Assembly (NCBI RefSeq): GCF_040409955.1
Contig: NZ_CP123384.1
Location: 682,001 to 746,000 of the forward strand
From: Salipiger sp. H15
GTDB taxonomy: Bacteria > Pseudomonadota > Alphaproteobacteria > Rhodobacterales > Rhodobacteraceae
Direction: 5' to 3'
Length of the DNA stretch: 64,000 nt
In this document: positions 27,143-36,965 of the stretch, in pieces
How positions within the stretch are numbered: the first letter of the stretch is position 1
Layout of the letters: every line of letters begins with the position of its first letter
Program-made: the position numbers and the translations under genes
The notes under the pieces: model-generated
What the model was told of the DNA's origin: nothing
What the model saw: only the letters and a program-made list of their open reading frames with translations
Database searches by the model: none

Positions 27143-27580
27143 TCAGCCCTCCCCGTCACGGTGCTGGAAGGCAACCTCGGGCGCTCCGGCATCCGAGACC
27201 TCGGGGATCTCCTCCTCGACCGGCCGACCGGTGAGCTTCGCCAGCGAGCGCGCGATGGATTGCAGCGGCGAGATCACGTCAGGGAACTGGAAGCCCGCGA
27301 CCAGCACCGCCGCGACCCAGAAGATGTTGTTGTGGGTAAAGAGCGCGATCAGGGCGAGAATGCCGACGATCTGCAGCTGCGGGTGGCTCGACTTGTGCGC
27401 CATGCGTTCGGGAATGGAATGCAGCGTCAGGTAGAGGACGCCAATGCCGATGATCAGCACGATTCCGAAAACCGTCATCGCCGTGAACAATACATCACTG
27501 CCATCCGCGCCGGCCACGTATCCCGGAATGTGGTCCGGAGCCGATGGGTGGAGCCCTTGTGCCGCCACCGCCAACTCCAT
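27143..27580 (-). CDS. small inner-membrane protein, partner of the HlyD-like protein
   Basis: A 145-residue protein with two hydrophobic segments (VLFTAMTVFGIVLIIGIGVLY at about 27-47 and IVGILALIALFTHNNIFWVAAVLV at about 69-92) and a soluble acidic C-terminus. I recognise no named family; similar small proteins stand before HlyD-like genes in related bacteria, as YiaW/DUF3302-type proteins do. The stop lies 3 bases before the start of the HlyD-like gene. The ATG at 27580 was chosen; a TTG at 27589 would add three residues. Confidence 0.7.
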   Translation of the reverse strand: MELAVAAQGLHPSAPDHIPGYVAGADGSDVLFTAMTVFGIVLIIGIGVLYLTLHSIPERMAHKSSHPQLQIVGILALIALFTHNNIFWVAAVLVAGFQFPDVISPLQSIARSLAKLTGRPVEEEIPEVSDAGAPEVAFQHRDGEG

Positions 27581-27903
27581 GAATTTCAATCAATTGGTCC
27601 AAGATAGGCAGATTCGCTTCCGCAGGGTTAGCTTTTTCGTTCCCGGCACCGGCCCGGGCTGTCCCGCCACGGTCGGCGGCCCCCTGCCGAAACCGGCGCG
27701 GCACTGGGCGAGGCGCCGTCGCGGGCTACCTCCCCTTCGTGGCACGGCGTGCCTGCCGGTCTCCCGCAGGGACGCCGGGTGATCTGCCCGCCGCGCGTCC
27801 CGGACGTCCCGAGTTCCCGGTCCCGCAACGCGCCGACCGGACAGGTTCCAGCGACGACCACCACCCGACTTGACGAACATGTCCCGAGAAAGGGGAGGAC
27901 CAG
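27581..27903. other. 323-base intergenic region with no recognised element
   Basis: Between the divergent small membrane protein gene and the secreted repeat protein gene. GC-rich with no good promoter pair by eye. Short open frames on both strands have no family resemblance or ribosome-binding site and were not called. GAAAGGGGAGG at 27889-27899 is the ribosome-binding site of the gene at 27904. Confidence 0.4.
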
Positions 27904-28302
27904 ATGACACGTTTCCTTGCAATCCTCGCGGTCAGCGGCCTTGCCGCCGGTGCGGCCTTTGCCGAGGCCACGCACGAACAGGCCATGGCGATCAACCGCT
28001 ACGCGCCGGATGTCGACGTCTCGATGCTGAGCGACGCGCAGGTGGAGGCCGCCTTCGCCGCCGCCAACGGCTCGGATTCCGATGCCGAGAAGCGCTCCCA
28101 GATCGAGTTCATCGCGGGCGGCGGCGGCACCGCGCCGACGACGTTCTCGGAGGAGCAGATCGCGCTCATCGAGCAATACGTGACGCCCGACGAGGTCTCG
28201 ATGATGACCGGCCAGCAGATGGGCGATGCGCTGGCGATCATCAACGGCGAGGACGGCGATGCCGAGAAATCCGCGCGGATCCGGGCGATGATCGGCAACT
28301 GA
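27904..28302 (+). CDS. secreted protein with two internal repeats
   Basis: A 132-residue protein, signal peptide cleaved after AFA at about residue 20. The mature part is two homologous ~42-residue units: INRYAPDVDVSMLSDAQV...NGSDSDAEKRSQIEFI and IEQYVTPDEVSMMTGQQM...NGEDGDAEKSARIRAMI. The Asp-rich turn (GSDSDAEK/GEDGDAEK) could bind a cation. No named family is recognised, so the function is unknown. A strong AAAGGGGAGGA ribosome-binding site suggests high expression. Confidence 0.82.
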   Translation: MTRFLAILAVSGLAAGAAFAEATHEQAMAINRYAPDVDVSMLSDAQVEAAFAAANGSDSDAEKRSQIEFIAGGGGTAPTTFSEEQIALIEQYVTPDEVSMMTGQQMGDALAIINGEDGDAEKSARIRAMIGN

Positions 28303-28323
28303 CCGCGACGTGTGACCCGCCCC

Positions 28324-28350
28324 CGTGCCTTCCCGACCCGGGAGGGCACG
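28324..28350 (+). terminator. possible terminator hairpin after the secreted repeat protein
   Basis: An 11-bp stem with one G-T pair (28324-28334 with 28340-28350). No T-tract follows, so it may be an mRNA-stabilising hairpin and not a true terminator. Confidence 0.45.
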
Positions 28351-28422
28351 ACCCTCTCTGGCACGTTCGCCACGCGCGCTTTGAACGGGCTTCCGGCGCA
28401 GCCGCGCTGCGCTCTCTAGCCG

Positions 28423-28506
28423 TGGTACCCGCGGCCGGACTCGAACCGGCACGCCATGCGGCTAGGGATTTTAAGTCCCCTGTGTCTACCATTCCACCAC
28501 GCGGGC
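28423..28506 (-). tRNA. tRNA-Leu (anticodon UAA)
   Basis: Read on the minus strand, the acceptor stem is GCCCGCG with CGCGGGT, and CCA is encoded at 28425-28423. The anticodon loop is CTTAAAA inside a GGGGA/TCCCC stem, giving anticodon TAA. The T arm is GCCGGTTCGAGTCCGGC. The length (84 bases) and long variable arm fit a class II leucine tRNA. It reads UUA/UUG codons and is a probable substrate of the MiaB in this window. Confidence 0.95.
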
Positions 28507-28553
28507 CCCTGCCCTGTCTGCCGCATCTTCAGGCGGTTGACCAGAGGCCAGCT

Positions 28554-29180
28554 TCACTGCGTGGCGCTGATACGCGTCACGTCACCCGCGCGCAGTTCGA
28601 GCGCGCCGTCGGGGGAGAAGCCCAGCCCCGTCACCGCGCCGAGCGCCGCCAGCAGCGCCTTGTCCTGCGCGCCGTCCCCGGGGGCGCAGGTCTCGCTCGC
28701 GGCGGGCTCGGCCGCGATGTGCAGGAGCCCCTCCTCGAACTCCCAGCTGCCCTCGAGCGTGCCGCAGGCGATCCGCCCCGCGACCGAGCCATCCTCGCCG
28801 AAGCTCAGCTCAGGGGCGCTGCCTTCCAGCGCGTGCCCGTCGACGCTCGCGAGGGTCCAGCGCACCTCGGTCACCTGCGTGACGCGGTCCACCCGGCAAT
28901 TGCTGAAATCCTGCCCGGCGATCCGCACCATCGCCTCGTCGCCGCGGGTCCAGACGTGGGTCTCGGGGTCGTCGACGGAGTCGAACTTCACCCCCGAGGC
29001 GGTGCGGGCCCGCGCCATGGGCATCTCGGCGCCGCTGAAATGCAGCGTGCCGCTGTCGCCCTGCAGGGTCAGCGCCAGCTCGGCATCCTCGCAGCCGAGG
29101 TCGACATAGACCGGCAACTCCTCAGCCCCGGCCGGGCCGGACGCCACCACGAGCGCCCCGAGAATCCATCGCAACACCAT
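28554..29180 (-). CDS. MliC-like plus META-domain periplasmic protein
   Basis: A 208-residue protein with a signal peptide ending in GPAGA. Residues ~25-100 look like an MliC (C-type lysozyme inhibitor) fold: LGCEDAELALTLQGD, GVKFDS, VWTRGDEAMVRIAG, NC. Residues ~105-205 look like a META/HslJ domain: VRWTLASVDGHAL, LSFGEDGSVAGRIACGTLEG. Both types are small beta-rich envelope domains. The combination suggests an envelope-stress or lysozyme-protection role, but this is inference. Confidence 0.75.
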   Translation of the reverse strand: MVLRWILGALVVASGPAGAEELPVYVDLGCEDAELALTLQGDSGTLHFSGAEMPMARARTASGVKFDSVDDPETHVWTRGDEAMVRIAGQDFSNCRVDRVTQVTEVRWTLASVDGHALEGSAPELSFGEDGSVAGRIACGTLEGSWEFEEGLLHIAAEPAASETCAPGDGAQDKALLAALGAVTGLGFSPDGALELRAGDVTRISATQ

Positions 29181-29261
29181 GACAACACTCCTTTCTGCCC
29201 GAATGTGCCGGGGCAGCGGCAGCGCGGGCGGGCGGGAGCGGCCCGCGTCAGTCGACCCGCG

Positions 29262-29741
29262 TCAGTCGGTGATCTCCGCCAGCCCGTCCTCCTTGACCGC
29301 CTGCATGGCGACATAGGTCGATGTGGTCGAGACATGCGGCAGCGTCGAAAGCTTTTCGGCCAGAACCCGCCGGTAGCTGCGCATGTCCGCGGTCCTCACC
29401 TTCAGAAGATAGTCGAAACTCCCGGCAATCAAATGCACTTGCTCGATCTCGGGGATCGCCGTAACGGCCTTGTTGAACGCATCGAGCGAGCTTTCGCGGG
29501 TGTCCGACATGCGCACCTCGACAAAGGCGACATGGTCGAGCCCCAGCTGGATCGGGTCGAGAATGGCGCGGTAGCCACGGATGACGCCGAGATCCTCGAG
29601 CCGCCGGAGCCTTGCCTGTGTGGGGCTCTTCGACAGGCCGATGCGCTTGGCGAGCTCGGTGATCGACAGCCGCCCCTCCTCGGCCAGGGTGGTGAGAATC
29701 GCACGGTCGAACCTGTCGAAGTCGTCCGTGACGTTTTGCAT
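29262..29741 (-). CDS. putR: Lrp/AsnC-type regulator, probable PutR
   Basis: About 159 residues: a winged HTH (LAEEGRLSITELAKRIGLSKSPTQARLRRLEDLGVI) and a C-terminal ligand-binding ferredoxin-like RAM domain. It is divergent from putA and so very probably the proline-responsive activator PutR, as known in Agrobacterium and Rhodobacter. The ATG at 29741 has GGAAG a few bases before it; starts at 29756 or 29753 would add 4-5 residues. The 105 bases between the two genes should hold Lrp-type binding sites. Confidence 0.9.
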   Translation of the reverse strand: MQNVTDDFDRFDRAILTTLAEEGRLSITELAKRIGLSKSPTQARLRRLEDLGVIRGYRAILDPIQLGLDHVAFVEVRMSDTRESSLDAFNKAVTAIPEIEQVHLIAGSFDYLLKVRTADMRSYRRVLAEKLSTLPHVSTTSTYVAMQAVKEDGLAEITD

Positions 29742-29846
29742 CGTGACTTCCATCATTTTCGGAGAACCTGCCTTTCAAAAATATCATCTTCGGGAAAAGC
29801 GACTTTCAGCGATGGGATATCATAGGGCAAACGTCCGGAGATCACC

Positions 29847-32800
29847 ATGCCTTACGACACCCTGTCCGACCTGCGCGCCGAGATGGATGCCGCAACCTAC
29901 GCCGACGAGGCCGGGACCATCGCCCGCCTGCGGGCCCTCGCCGACCTGAGCGACGCCGAGCGCGCCGGGATCAATGCCAAGGGTGCCGAGCTCGTCCGCG
30001 CCATCCGCGCCAGCGCCAAGCCGGGGCTGATGGAGGTCTTCCTCGCCGAGTACGGCCTCTCGACCGACGAGGGCATCGCGCTGATGTGCCTCGCCGAGGC
30101 GCTGCTGCGCGTACCGGACGCCGAGACCATCGACGCTCTGATCGAAGACAAGATCGCCCCCTCCGACTGGGGCAAGCACATGGGCCGCTCGACCTCGCCG
30201 CTGGTCAACGCCTCGACCTGGGCGCTGCTGCTGACCGGCAAGGTGCTCGACCCGAACCAGCGCCCCGGCCCGGTCGGCCACCTCCGCACGGCCATCCGCC
30301 GCCTCGGCGAGCCGGTGATCCGCAAGGCCGTCGGCCGCGCGATGAAGGAGATGGGCGCGCAGTTCGTGCTGGGCGAGACCATCGAGGGCGCGATGAAGCG
30401 CGGTGCACAGCAGGAGGCCAAGGGCTACACCTACAGCTACGACATGCTGGGCGAGGCGGCCCGCACCGAGCCCGACGCTCTGCGCTACTTCAAGGCCTAT
30501 GCCGACGCGATCCGCGCCATCGGCAAGGCGGCAAAGACCGAAGACCTGCGCGACAACCCCGGCATCTCGGTCAAGCTCTCGGCGCTCTATGCCCGCTACG
30601 AGGAAGGCCAGCACGCCGACGTCATGCAGGTGCTGGTGCCGCGCCTCGTCGAGCTCTGCGAGATGGCCGCCAAGGCGAAGATCGGCCTCAACATCGACGC
30701 CGAGGAGGCCGACCGCCTCGCCATCTCGCTCGACGTGATCGAGGCGGCGCTCGCCGCGCCCACGCTCGCCGGCTGGGACGGGTTCGGCGTGGTGGTGCAG
30801 GCCTATGGCAAGCGCGCCAGCCAGACGCTCGACTGGCTCTATGCCACCGCGCAGCGGCTCGACCGCAAGATGATGGTGCGCCTCGTGAAGGGCGCCTACT
30901 GGGACAGCGAGATCAAGCGCGCGCAGGTCATGGGCCTGAGCGACTTCCCCGTCTTCACCGCCAAGCACAACACCGACATTTCCTACATCGCCAATGCCCG
31001 CAAGCTGCTGGGCATGACCGACCGCATCTACCCGCAGTTCGCCGGCCACAACGCGCACACCGTCGCCGCGATCCTCGAGATGGCCGGGACCGACCGCGAC
31101 AGCTTCGAGTTCCAGCGCCTGCACGGCATGGGCGAGCGCCTGCACGAGATCGTGCACGAGCAGGAAAAGACCCGCTGCCGCATCTACGCGCCGGTCGGCG
31201 CGCACCGTGACCTCTTGGCCTACCTCGTCCGCCGCCTGCTGGAGAACGGCGCCAACAGCTCCTTCGTGAACCAGATCGTCGACGAGAGCGTGCCGCCCGA
31301 GGCCGTGGCCGCCGACCCGTTCCTCGCCGAGGACAGCCGCGCCCTCGCCCGTGGACCCGAGCTCTTCGCCCCCGAGCGCGCCAACTCCGAAGGCTTCGAC
31401 CTGACCGACCGCCCGACGCTCGAGCGCATCGAGGAGGCCCGCGCGCCCTTCGAGAGCCATGTCTGGCAGGCCGGCCCGTTGCTCGCCTGCGAGGCGCCCG
31501 TCGGCGCGACCGAACAGGTGCTGAACCCCGCCACGCTCGAGCTGACCGGCAAGATCACCTGGGCCAGCGCCGAGACGGTGGCTGCAGCCGCTGCTGCCGC
31601 GCGGCCGTGGAGCGCCACGCCGCAAGAGCGCGCCGCGATCCTGAACAAGGCCGCCGATCTCTACGAGGCGAACTTCGGCGAGGTCTTCGCCCTGCTCTCG
31701 CGCGAGGCCGGCAAGACCCAGCTCGACGCCGTGGCCGAGCTGCGCGAGGCGGTGGATTTCCTGCGCTACTACGCCGCCCGCACGGATGGCGCCGCGCCGC
31801 AGGGCGTCTTCGCCTGCATCAGCCCGTGGAACTTCCCGCTGGCGATCTTCACCGGCCAGCTCTCCGCCGCGCTGGCGGCCGGCAATGCCGTGCTGGCCAA
31901 GCCCGCCGAGCAGACCCCGCTCATCGCCTACCGCGCGGTTGAGCTGCTGCTCGAGGCCGGCGTGCCCGCCACCGCGCTGCAGCTGCTGCCGGGTGCCGGT
32001 GACGTCGGCGCCGCGCTCACGTCGAACCCGGCGGTCAAGGGTGTCGCCTTCACCGGCTCGACCGAGACCGCGCAGATCATCCACCGCGCGATCGCCGCAA
32101 ACCTCGAGCCCGGCACGCCCTTCATCGCCGAGACCGGCGGCCTCAACGCGATGATCGTCGACAGCACCGCCCTGCCCGAGCAGGCCGTGCGCGCCATCGT
32201 CGAGTCGGCCTTCCAGTCCGCCGGCCAGCGCTGCTCAGCGCTGCGCTGCCTCTACGTGCAGGAGGACATCGCCCCGCATTTCACCGAGATGCTGATGGGC
32301 GCGATGGACGTGCTGAAGCCCGGCAACCCGTGGCTGCTCTCGACCGACCTCGGCCCGGTGATCGATGCCGAGGCCAAGGCGGGCATCCTCGCCCATGTCG
32401 AGACCGCCCGCGCCGAGGGCCGCCTGCTGAAACAGATCGACGTCCCCGCCGAGGGCCATTTCGTCGCCCCGGCGCTGATCCGGCTCGGCAGCATCACCGA
32501 GCTCGAGCGCGAGATCTTCGGCCCGGTCCTGCACGTGGTCACCTTCCGCTCGGACGAGCTCGACGCGGTGATCGACGCGATCAACAGCCGCGGCTACGGC
32601 CTCACCTTCGGCCTGCAGACGCGGATCGACGACCGGGTGCAGCACGTGACCGAGCGCGTCCACGCCGGCAACATCTACGTCAACCGCAACCAGATCGGCG
32701 CCATCGTCGGCAGCCAGCCCTTCGGCGGCGAGGGGCTCTCGGGCACCGGGCCCAAGGCGGGCGGTCCGCTCTACGTCGACCGCTTCCGCGCCCATCCCGC

Positions 32801-33275
32801 CCCGCAGGCGGGCTCGGCCTGGGGCACCGACGAGGTTCCGGCCCGCATCGAGCAGGCGCTGAAGACCGCCGGCTGCGCTCCGCAGCCCGAGCGCAAGGAC
32901 CTGCCCGGCCCGACCGGCGAGGCCAACCAGTACATGACGCTGGCGCGCGAGCCGGTGCTCTGCATGGGCCCGGGACAGGAGGCCGCGCAGGCACAGGCCG
33001 AGGCGATCCGCGCGCTTGGCGGCGTGGCGGTCACCGCCCATGGCAAGGTCGCGCCCGACACGCTGACCACGCTCGAGGGCATCTCGGCGGCGCTCTGGTG
33101 GGGCGACGCGACGCAGGGCTCAGCCTACCGCCAGGCGCTCGCGCGCCGCGACGGGCCGATCCTGACGCTAATCACCGGCGCCCCCGACAAGGGCCACGCC
33201 CGCGCCGAGCGCCACGTCTGCATCGACACCACCGCCTCGGGCGGCAACGCGGCGCTGCTCGGCGGCAACATGTAA
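29847..33275 (+). CDS. putA: bifunctional proline dehydrogenase / L-glutamate gamma-semialdehyde dehydrogenase
   Basis: A 1142-residue enzyme that oxidises proline to glutamate at the membrane. There is no N-terminal ribbon-helix-helix domain, so it does not repress its own gene; regulation falls to PutR. The proline dehydrogenase barrel covers about 60-470 ([28 protein letters not shown] region). The aldehyde dehydrogenase domain runs from about 500 to 985 with [13 protein letters not shown], the catalytic glutamate in [12 protein letters not shown], and cysteine in [11 protein letters not shown] further ~150 C-terminal residues fit the longer type B PutA. An unremarkable terminator follows. 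Confidence 0.97.
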   Translation: MPYDTLSDLRAEMDAATYADEAGTIARLRALADLSDAERAGINAKGAELVRAIRASAKPGLMEVFLAEYGLSTDEGIALMCLAEALLRVPDAETIDALIEDKIAPSDWGKHMGRSTSPLVNASTWALLLTGKVLDPNQRPGPVGHLRTAIRRLGEPVIRKAVGRAMKEMGAQFVLGETIEGAMKRGAQQEAKGYTYSYDMLGEAARTEPDALRYFKAYADAIRAIGKAAKTEDLRDNPGISVKLSALYARYEEGQHADVMQVLVPRLVELCEMAAKAKIGLNIDAEEADRLAISLDVIEAALAAPTLAGWDGFGVVVQAYGKRASQTLDWLYATAQRLDRKMMVRLVKGAYWDSEIKRAQVMGLSDFPVFTAKHNTDISYIANARKLLGMTDRIYPQFAGHNAHTVAAILEMAGTDRDSFEFQRLHGMGERLHEIVHEQEKTRCRIYAPVGAHRDLLAYLVRRLLENGANSSFVNQIVDESVPPEAVAADPFLAEDSRALARGPELFAPERANSEGFDLTDRPTLERIEEARAPFESHVWQAGPLLACEAPVGATEQVLNPATLELTGKITWASAETVAAAAAAARPWSATPQERAAILNKAADLYEANFGEVFALLSREAGKTQLDAVAELREAVDFLRYYAARTDGAAPQGVFACISPWNFPLAIFTGQLSAALAAGNAVLAKPAEQTPLIAYRAVELLLEAGVPATALQLLPGAGDVGAALTSNPAVKGVAFTGSTETAQIIHRAIAANLEPGTPFIAETGGLNAMIVDSTALPEQAVRAIVESAFQSAGQRCSALRCLYVQEDIAPHFTEMLMGAMDVLKPGNPWLLSTDLGPVIDAEAKAGILAHVETARAEGRLLKQIDVPAEGHFVAPALIRLGSITELEREIFGPVLHVVTFRSDELDAVIDAINSRGYGLTFGLQTRIDDRVQHVTERVHAGNIYVNRNQIGAIVGSQPFGGEGLSGTGPKAGGPLYVDRFRAHPAPQAGSAWGTDEVPARIEQALKTAGCAPQPERKDLPGPTGEANQYMTLAREPVLCMGPGQEAAQAQAEAIRALGGVAVTAHGKVAPDTLTTLEGISAALWWGDATQGSAYRQALARRDGPILTLITGAPDKGHARAERHVCIDTTASGGNAALLGGNM

Positions 33276-33304
33276 CAGGTCCCCTCCGGGACCCGCGCAC
33301 AAGG

Positions 33305-33334
33305 CACGCCCCCGCGAGCGATCGCGGGGGCGTG
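33305..33334 (+). terminator. terminator after putA
   Basis: A 12-bp perfect stem (33305-33316 with 33323-33334) with a 6-base loop, 30 bases past putA. It is followed by TCCCGTTCC, a poor T-tract. Confidence 0.6.
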
Positions 33335-33476
33335 TCCCGTTCCGGCCGGTGCCCCGGCGCGGGATTTCGACCGAAATCCGTCCGATCCCGGCGGACACGA
33401 AGGGTTTGTTTACTCCCCCCTGCTAGCGAAGGCATGTCCGGCGCACCCCGCGCCATGTCTCGAGCAGGAATGGGTC

Positions 33477-35354
33477 ATGAGCAGGTTCTCCATCCGCATT
33501 CAATTGCTGATCCTCGGATCGGTCTTCATGCTGCTGACGCTGGCCCTGGCGCTCGCCTCCGGGTTCATCCAGATGCGCATGTCCGACAGTCTCGATTTCG
33601 GCAACGACCTGCGCCGCCAGAGCACGGTGCTGATGACGGTCCAGGGGCGGATCGACCACTCGGGCATGGCGATCCTGCATTTCGAACACGGCGGCACCGA
33701 GCCGCTGAACGAGTTGCGCGAGGATCTGCTCGCCCTGCAGACGCTGGTCGACGAGAATGCCGACGCCTTCCTCTCCCCCACCTCGCCCGACGACAAGCGG
33801 CCCGAGCTGCTCACCCGCCTCCAGTCCGTCGCCGCGATGGCCAAGGGTCTGGTGCCGCAGATCGACACGCTGACGATCCCGGGCTTCACCCTCTTCGAGC
33901 GCGACAACCACATCAGCACGGTCCTGCTGCCCACCGTCGATCGCGCCCGGCGTGAGGTGATCGCGATGCGCGACGAACTGCAGCAGGAAGCGGCGCGCGC
34001 CGACCAGCGCGCGACCGAGGCGGTGGAGACCGGCTTCATCATGCTGGTCACGGCGAACGCGGTGGCGGTTGCCCTCTCCCTCGCCTGCGTTCTCGGCTTC
34101 GGCAAGCTGCTCGCCCGCCCCTTCCAGACCGCCGCCGGTGCAGTGCAGCGAATCGCGCAGGGCGACTTTGCCACCGAGATCGAGGAGCAGGAGCGCGGCG
34201 ACGAGGCGGGATCGATCGCCCGCAACCTCGAGGAACTGCGCAACCGCCTGCTTCAGGCGGAGCAGAGCACGGCGCTGGAGCGTGCGGCCAACGAGCGCCG
34301 GGTCGAGCTCTTCCAGTCGCTCGGAACCGCGATGGGCAGCCTGTCGCGCGGCGAGACCGGGCAGAGACTGGCCGCCGCGGAGTGGGCCAGCGTCGACGAG
34401 AGCGCGGTGCGCCTGTGCGAGGACTTCAATGCGCTCGCCGAGGGAATCGGCACGCTCGTCCAGTCTCTGCGCGCCTCCGCTGACACCGTCCAGCGCAACT
34501 CCAAGGAGCTTTCCTCGATGTCCCGCGACATGTCGCGCCGCTCCGAGGTCCAGGCCGCCACGCTCGAGGAATCCGCCGCCGCGCTGGAACAGCTTTCCTC
34601 CAGCGTCCGCGCCGCCGCCGAGCGGGCCGAGGATGCCGACCGCCGCGTCGGTGAGGGGCGCCGCCGTGCCGAAGAGGGCGGCGCGGTGATGGAAAAGGCG
34701 CTGGCCGCCATGGGCTCGATCGCCGCCTCCTCCGACCAGATCACCCAGATCATCGGGGTCATCGACGACATCGCCTTCCAGACCAACCTGCTCGCGCTGA
34801 ACGCCGGGGTCGAGGCCGCGCGCGCCGGGGAATCCGGCAAGGGCTTCTCCGTCGTCGCCTCCGAGGTCCGCTCGCTGGCGCAGCGCGCCTCGGAATCCGC
34901 GCGCGAGATCAAGGCGCTGGTCTCCAACAGCTCGCAGCAGGTCAAGGATGGCGGGCAACTCGTCGAGGAGACGGGCACCGCCCTGTCGGACATCGTGCGC
35001 AACGTGAGCGAGGTCTCGGACCTCGTCGCCGAGATCGCCACCGCCGCGAAGGAACAGGCGGCCGGCCTGCAGGAGATCAACGTCGGCGTCGCCGAGCTCG
35101 ACAAGGTCACCCAGCAGAACGCCGCCATGGTGGGCGAGACCAGCACCGCGAGCGATCAGCTCAACAGCGAGGCGGACCGGCTCCTCTCGCAGCTCAACCG
35201 CTTCACCGGCGCCCTTGATAGTGATGCCTCCGAGGTGACCCCGCTCGCCGCGCCGATCGAGGATTTCGCCCCCGCGCCCCCCTCCGTACCGCCGACCCCG
35301 GCCGCCCCGCTGCGCGCCGCCGCCGGAGACGACATCAGCTGGGAAGAATTCTGA
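33477..35354 (+). CDS. methyl-accepting chemotaxis protein
   Basis: A 625-residue chemoreceptor. It has a transmembrane helix near the N-terminus (about 10-32), a periplasmic sensing domain of about 150 residues, a second helix near 190-210, then a HAMP domain. The signalling domain has the invariant hairpin tip [19 protein letters not shown] and a long antiparallel coiled coil. The C-terminus ends in SWEEF at 621-625, the xWxxF pentapeptide that docks CheR and CheB in other receptors. The ligand is unknown. It is not cotranscribed with other chemotaxis genes here. Confidence 0.95.
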   Translation: MSRFSIRIQLLILGSVFMLLTLALALASGFIQMRMSDSLDFGNDLRRQSTVLMTVQGRIDHSGMAILHFEHGGTEPLNELREDLLALQTLVDENADAFLSPTSPDDKRPELLTRLQSVAAMAKGLVPQIDTLTIPGFTLFERDNHISTVLLPTVDRARREVIAMRDELQQEAARADQRATEAVETGFIMLVTANAVAVALSLACVLGFGKLLARPFQTAAGAVQRIAQGDFATEIEEQERGDEAGSIARNLEELRNRLLQAEQSTALERAANERRVELFQSLGTAMGSLSRGETGQRLAAAEWASVDESAVRLCEDFNALAEGIGTLVQSLRASADTVQRNSKELSSMSRDMSRRSEVQAATLEESAAALEQLSSSVRAAAERAEDADRRVGEGRRRAEEGGAVMEKALAAMGSIAASSDQITQIIGVIDDIAFQTNLLALNAGVEAARAGESGKGFSVVASEVRSLAQRASESAREIKALVSNSSQQVKDGGQLVEETGTALSDIVRNVSEVSDLVAEIATAAKEQAAGLQEINVGVAELDKVTQQNAAMVGETSTASDQLNSEADRLLSQLNRFTGALDSDASEVTPLAAPIEDFAPAPPSVPPTPAAPLRAAAGDDISWEEF

Positions 35355-35510
35355 CGCCCCGGTCCGGCGCGCCAGAACGGGCCGCCGCCGAAAGCGCCAC
35401 CACAGATGCTCCGCACAGCGGCATCATGAGGCGGCATCCCTGCGAGACGCCCGCGCCCGATCGCCCGCCTCAGGTCACCGAAGCCGGACGGCAGGCGCCC
35501 GGGCCCGGCC

Positions 35511-36611
35511 TCAGCCGATATGCCCGCGGTTCGCGCCGATCTGGCCGCGGTGCAGCAGCAGGTGATCGAGGATCACGCAGGCCATCATCGCCTCGCCCAC
35601 CGGAACCGCCCGGATGCCGACGCAGGGATCGTGGCGGCCCTTGGTGACGATCTCGGTCTCCTCGCCGGTGACGGTCAGCGTCCGCCGCGGTGTCAGGATC
35701 GACGAGGTCGGCTTCACCGCGAAACGCACCACCACGTCCTGCCCGGTGGAAATCCCGCCAAGGATGCCGCCCGCGTGGTTCGAGCTGTAGACCGGCCCAT
35801 CCGGCCCCATGGTGATCTCGTCGGCGTTCTGGGTGCCGGTCAGCATCGCCGCCGCCATGCCCTCGCCGATCTCGACCGCCTTCACCGCGTTGATCGACAT
35901 CATCGCCGCGGCAAGGTCGGTGTCGAGCTTGCCGTAGATCGGTGCGCCCAGCCCCGCCGGCACGCCGCGCGCCGTCACCTCGATCACCGCGCCGACGCTG
36001 TCGCCGGACTTGCGCAGCCCGTCGAGGTAGTCCGCCCAGCCCTCGGCCGTCTCGGCATCCGGGCACCAGAACGGGTTGCGCGCGATCTCGTCCCAGTCGA
36101 AGCGCGACCGGTCGATCGCCTGCGGCCCCATCTGCACCATGTAGCCGGTGATCGAGATCCCCGGCGCCAGCTCGGCCAGCGCCGCCCGCGCCAGCCCGCC
36201 CGCGGCGACCCGCGCCGCCGTCTCGCGCGCCGAGGAGCGCCCGCCCCCGCGGTAGTCGCGGATGCCGTATTTCTGGAAATAGGTGATGTCGGCGTGGCCC
36301 GGGCGGAACTTCGCCGCGATCTCGGAATAGTCCTTCGAGCGCTGGTCGGTGTTCTCGATCATCAGCTGCACCGGCGTGCCGGTGGTCTGCCCCTCGAAGA
36401 CGCCCGACAGGATCCGCACCGCGTCGGGCTCGCGCCGCTGCGTGGTGTACTTGTTCTGCCCCGGTTTGCGCAGGTCGAGCCAGTGCTGCAGCGTGGCCTC
36501 GTCGATCGGCACGCCCGGCGGGCAGCCGTCCACGGTCGCGCCAAGCGCCGGCCCGTGGCTCTCTCCCCAGGTGGTCACGCGGAAGAGATGGCCGAAGGTG
36601 TTGAGGCTCAT
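35511..36611 (-). CDS. aroC: chorismate synthase
   Basis: A 366-residue FMN-dependent enzyme, the last step of the shikimate pathway (EPSP to chorismate). Signature sites: [20 protein letters not shown] at the N-terminus, [16 protein letters not shown], the [10 protein letters not shown] motif, and [20 protein letters not shown]. Full length for the family. It stands alone with the divergent thiamine operon upstream, and 156 bases of unremarkable sequence separate its end from the chemoreceptor gene. Confidence 0.97.
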   Translation of the reverse strand: MSLNTFGHLFRVTTWGESHGPALGATVDGCPPGVPIDEATLQHWLDLRKPGQNKYTTQRREPDAVRILSGVFEGQTTGTPVQLMIENTDQRSKDYSEIAAKFRPGHADITYFQKYGIRDYRGGGRSSARETAARVAAGGLARAALAELAPGISITGYMVQMGPQAIDRSRFDWDEIARNPFWCPDAETAEGWADYLDGLRKSGDSVGAVIEVTARGVPAGLGAPIYGKLDTDLAAAMMSINAVKAVEIGEGMAAAMLTGTQNADEITMGPDGPVYSSNHAGGILGGISTGQDVVVRFAVKPTSSILTPRRTLTVTGEETEIVTKGRHDPCVGIRAVPVGEAMMACVILDHLLLHRGQIGANRGHIG

Positions 36612-36774
36612 GGTCGGGTCTCCTGTGTCGTGCCGTCCGGGTGCATGCTTGCCCGGGCCCGCGCCGCGGGCCCGCCTTTCAGGCCAGTCTGTTAGGCCAG
36701 CGCGGCCAATGCCTCAAGGGAATTGTCTCGGCCCGGGCCGGCCACGCGCGCATTTCGCCCCGCGGCAATTCACC

Positions 36775-36804
36775 TTGCCAGAGCCCCGCCGCCCGGCTAG
36801 GTCT
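36775..36804 (+). promoter_or_regulatory. candidate promoter of the thiamine uptake operon
   Basis: TTGCCA (36775-36780) and TAGGTC (36799-36804) are 18 bases apart. The predicted start near 36811 coincides with the first bases of the TPP riboswitch, which supports the assignment. Confidence 0.55.
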
Positions 36805-36810
36805 TGCGCC

Positions 36811-36902
36811 ACCTCGGGGTGCCGGACGCGCAAGCGCCGGCTGAGATGCAAATCCGCGAACCCGTTGAACCTGACCCGGTTAACACCGGCGGAGGGAAGG
36901 TC
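36811..36902 (+). ncRNA. TPP riboswitch (THI element)
   Basis: The conserved thi-box core is unmistakable: CTCGGGGTGCC at 36814-36824, GGCTGAGATG near 36840, then ACCCGTTGAACCTGACCCGG at 36861-36880 and a closing CGGCGGAGGGAAGG at 36889-36902. It binds thiamine pyrophosphate. It stands 64 bases before thiB, so it should shut off thiamine uptake when the cofactor is plentiful. Whether it acts on transcription or translation cannot be seen; no clear terminator hairpin follows. Confidence 0.96.
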
Positions 36903-36965
36903 ACGGCCCAAGGCGCAGATGCCCCCGGCCCGTCTTGCCCTCTCGCCGCAAATTTGGAGGATGCC

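Noticed and set aside
27581..27903. A small minus-strand gene in the 323-base gap
   Set aside because: The short frames there have no ribosome-binding site, no hydrophobic or domain pattern and look like GC-rich noise.
28324..28350. Strong terminator after the secreted repeat protein
   Set aside because: Stem is good but no T-tract follows, so it was listed only as a weak possibility.
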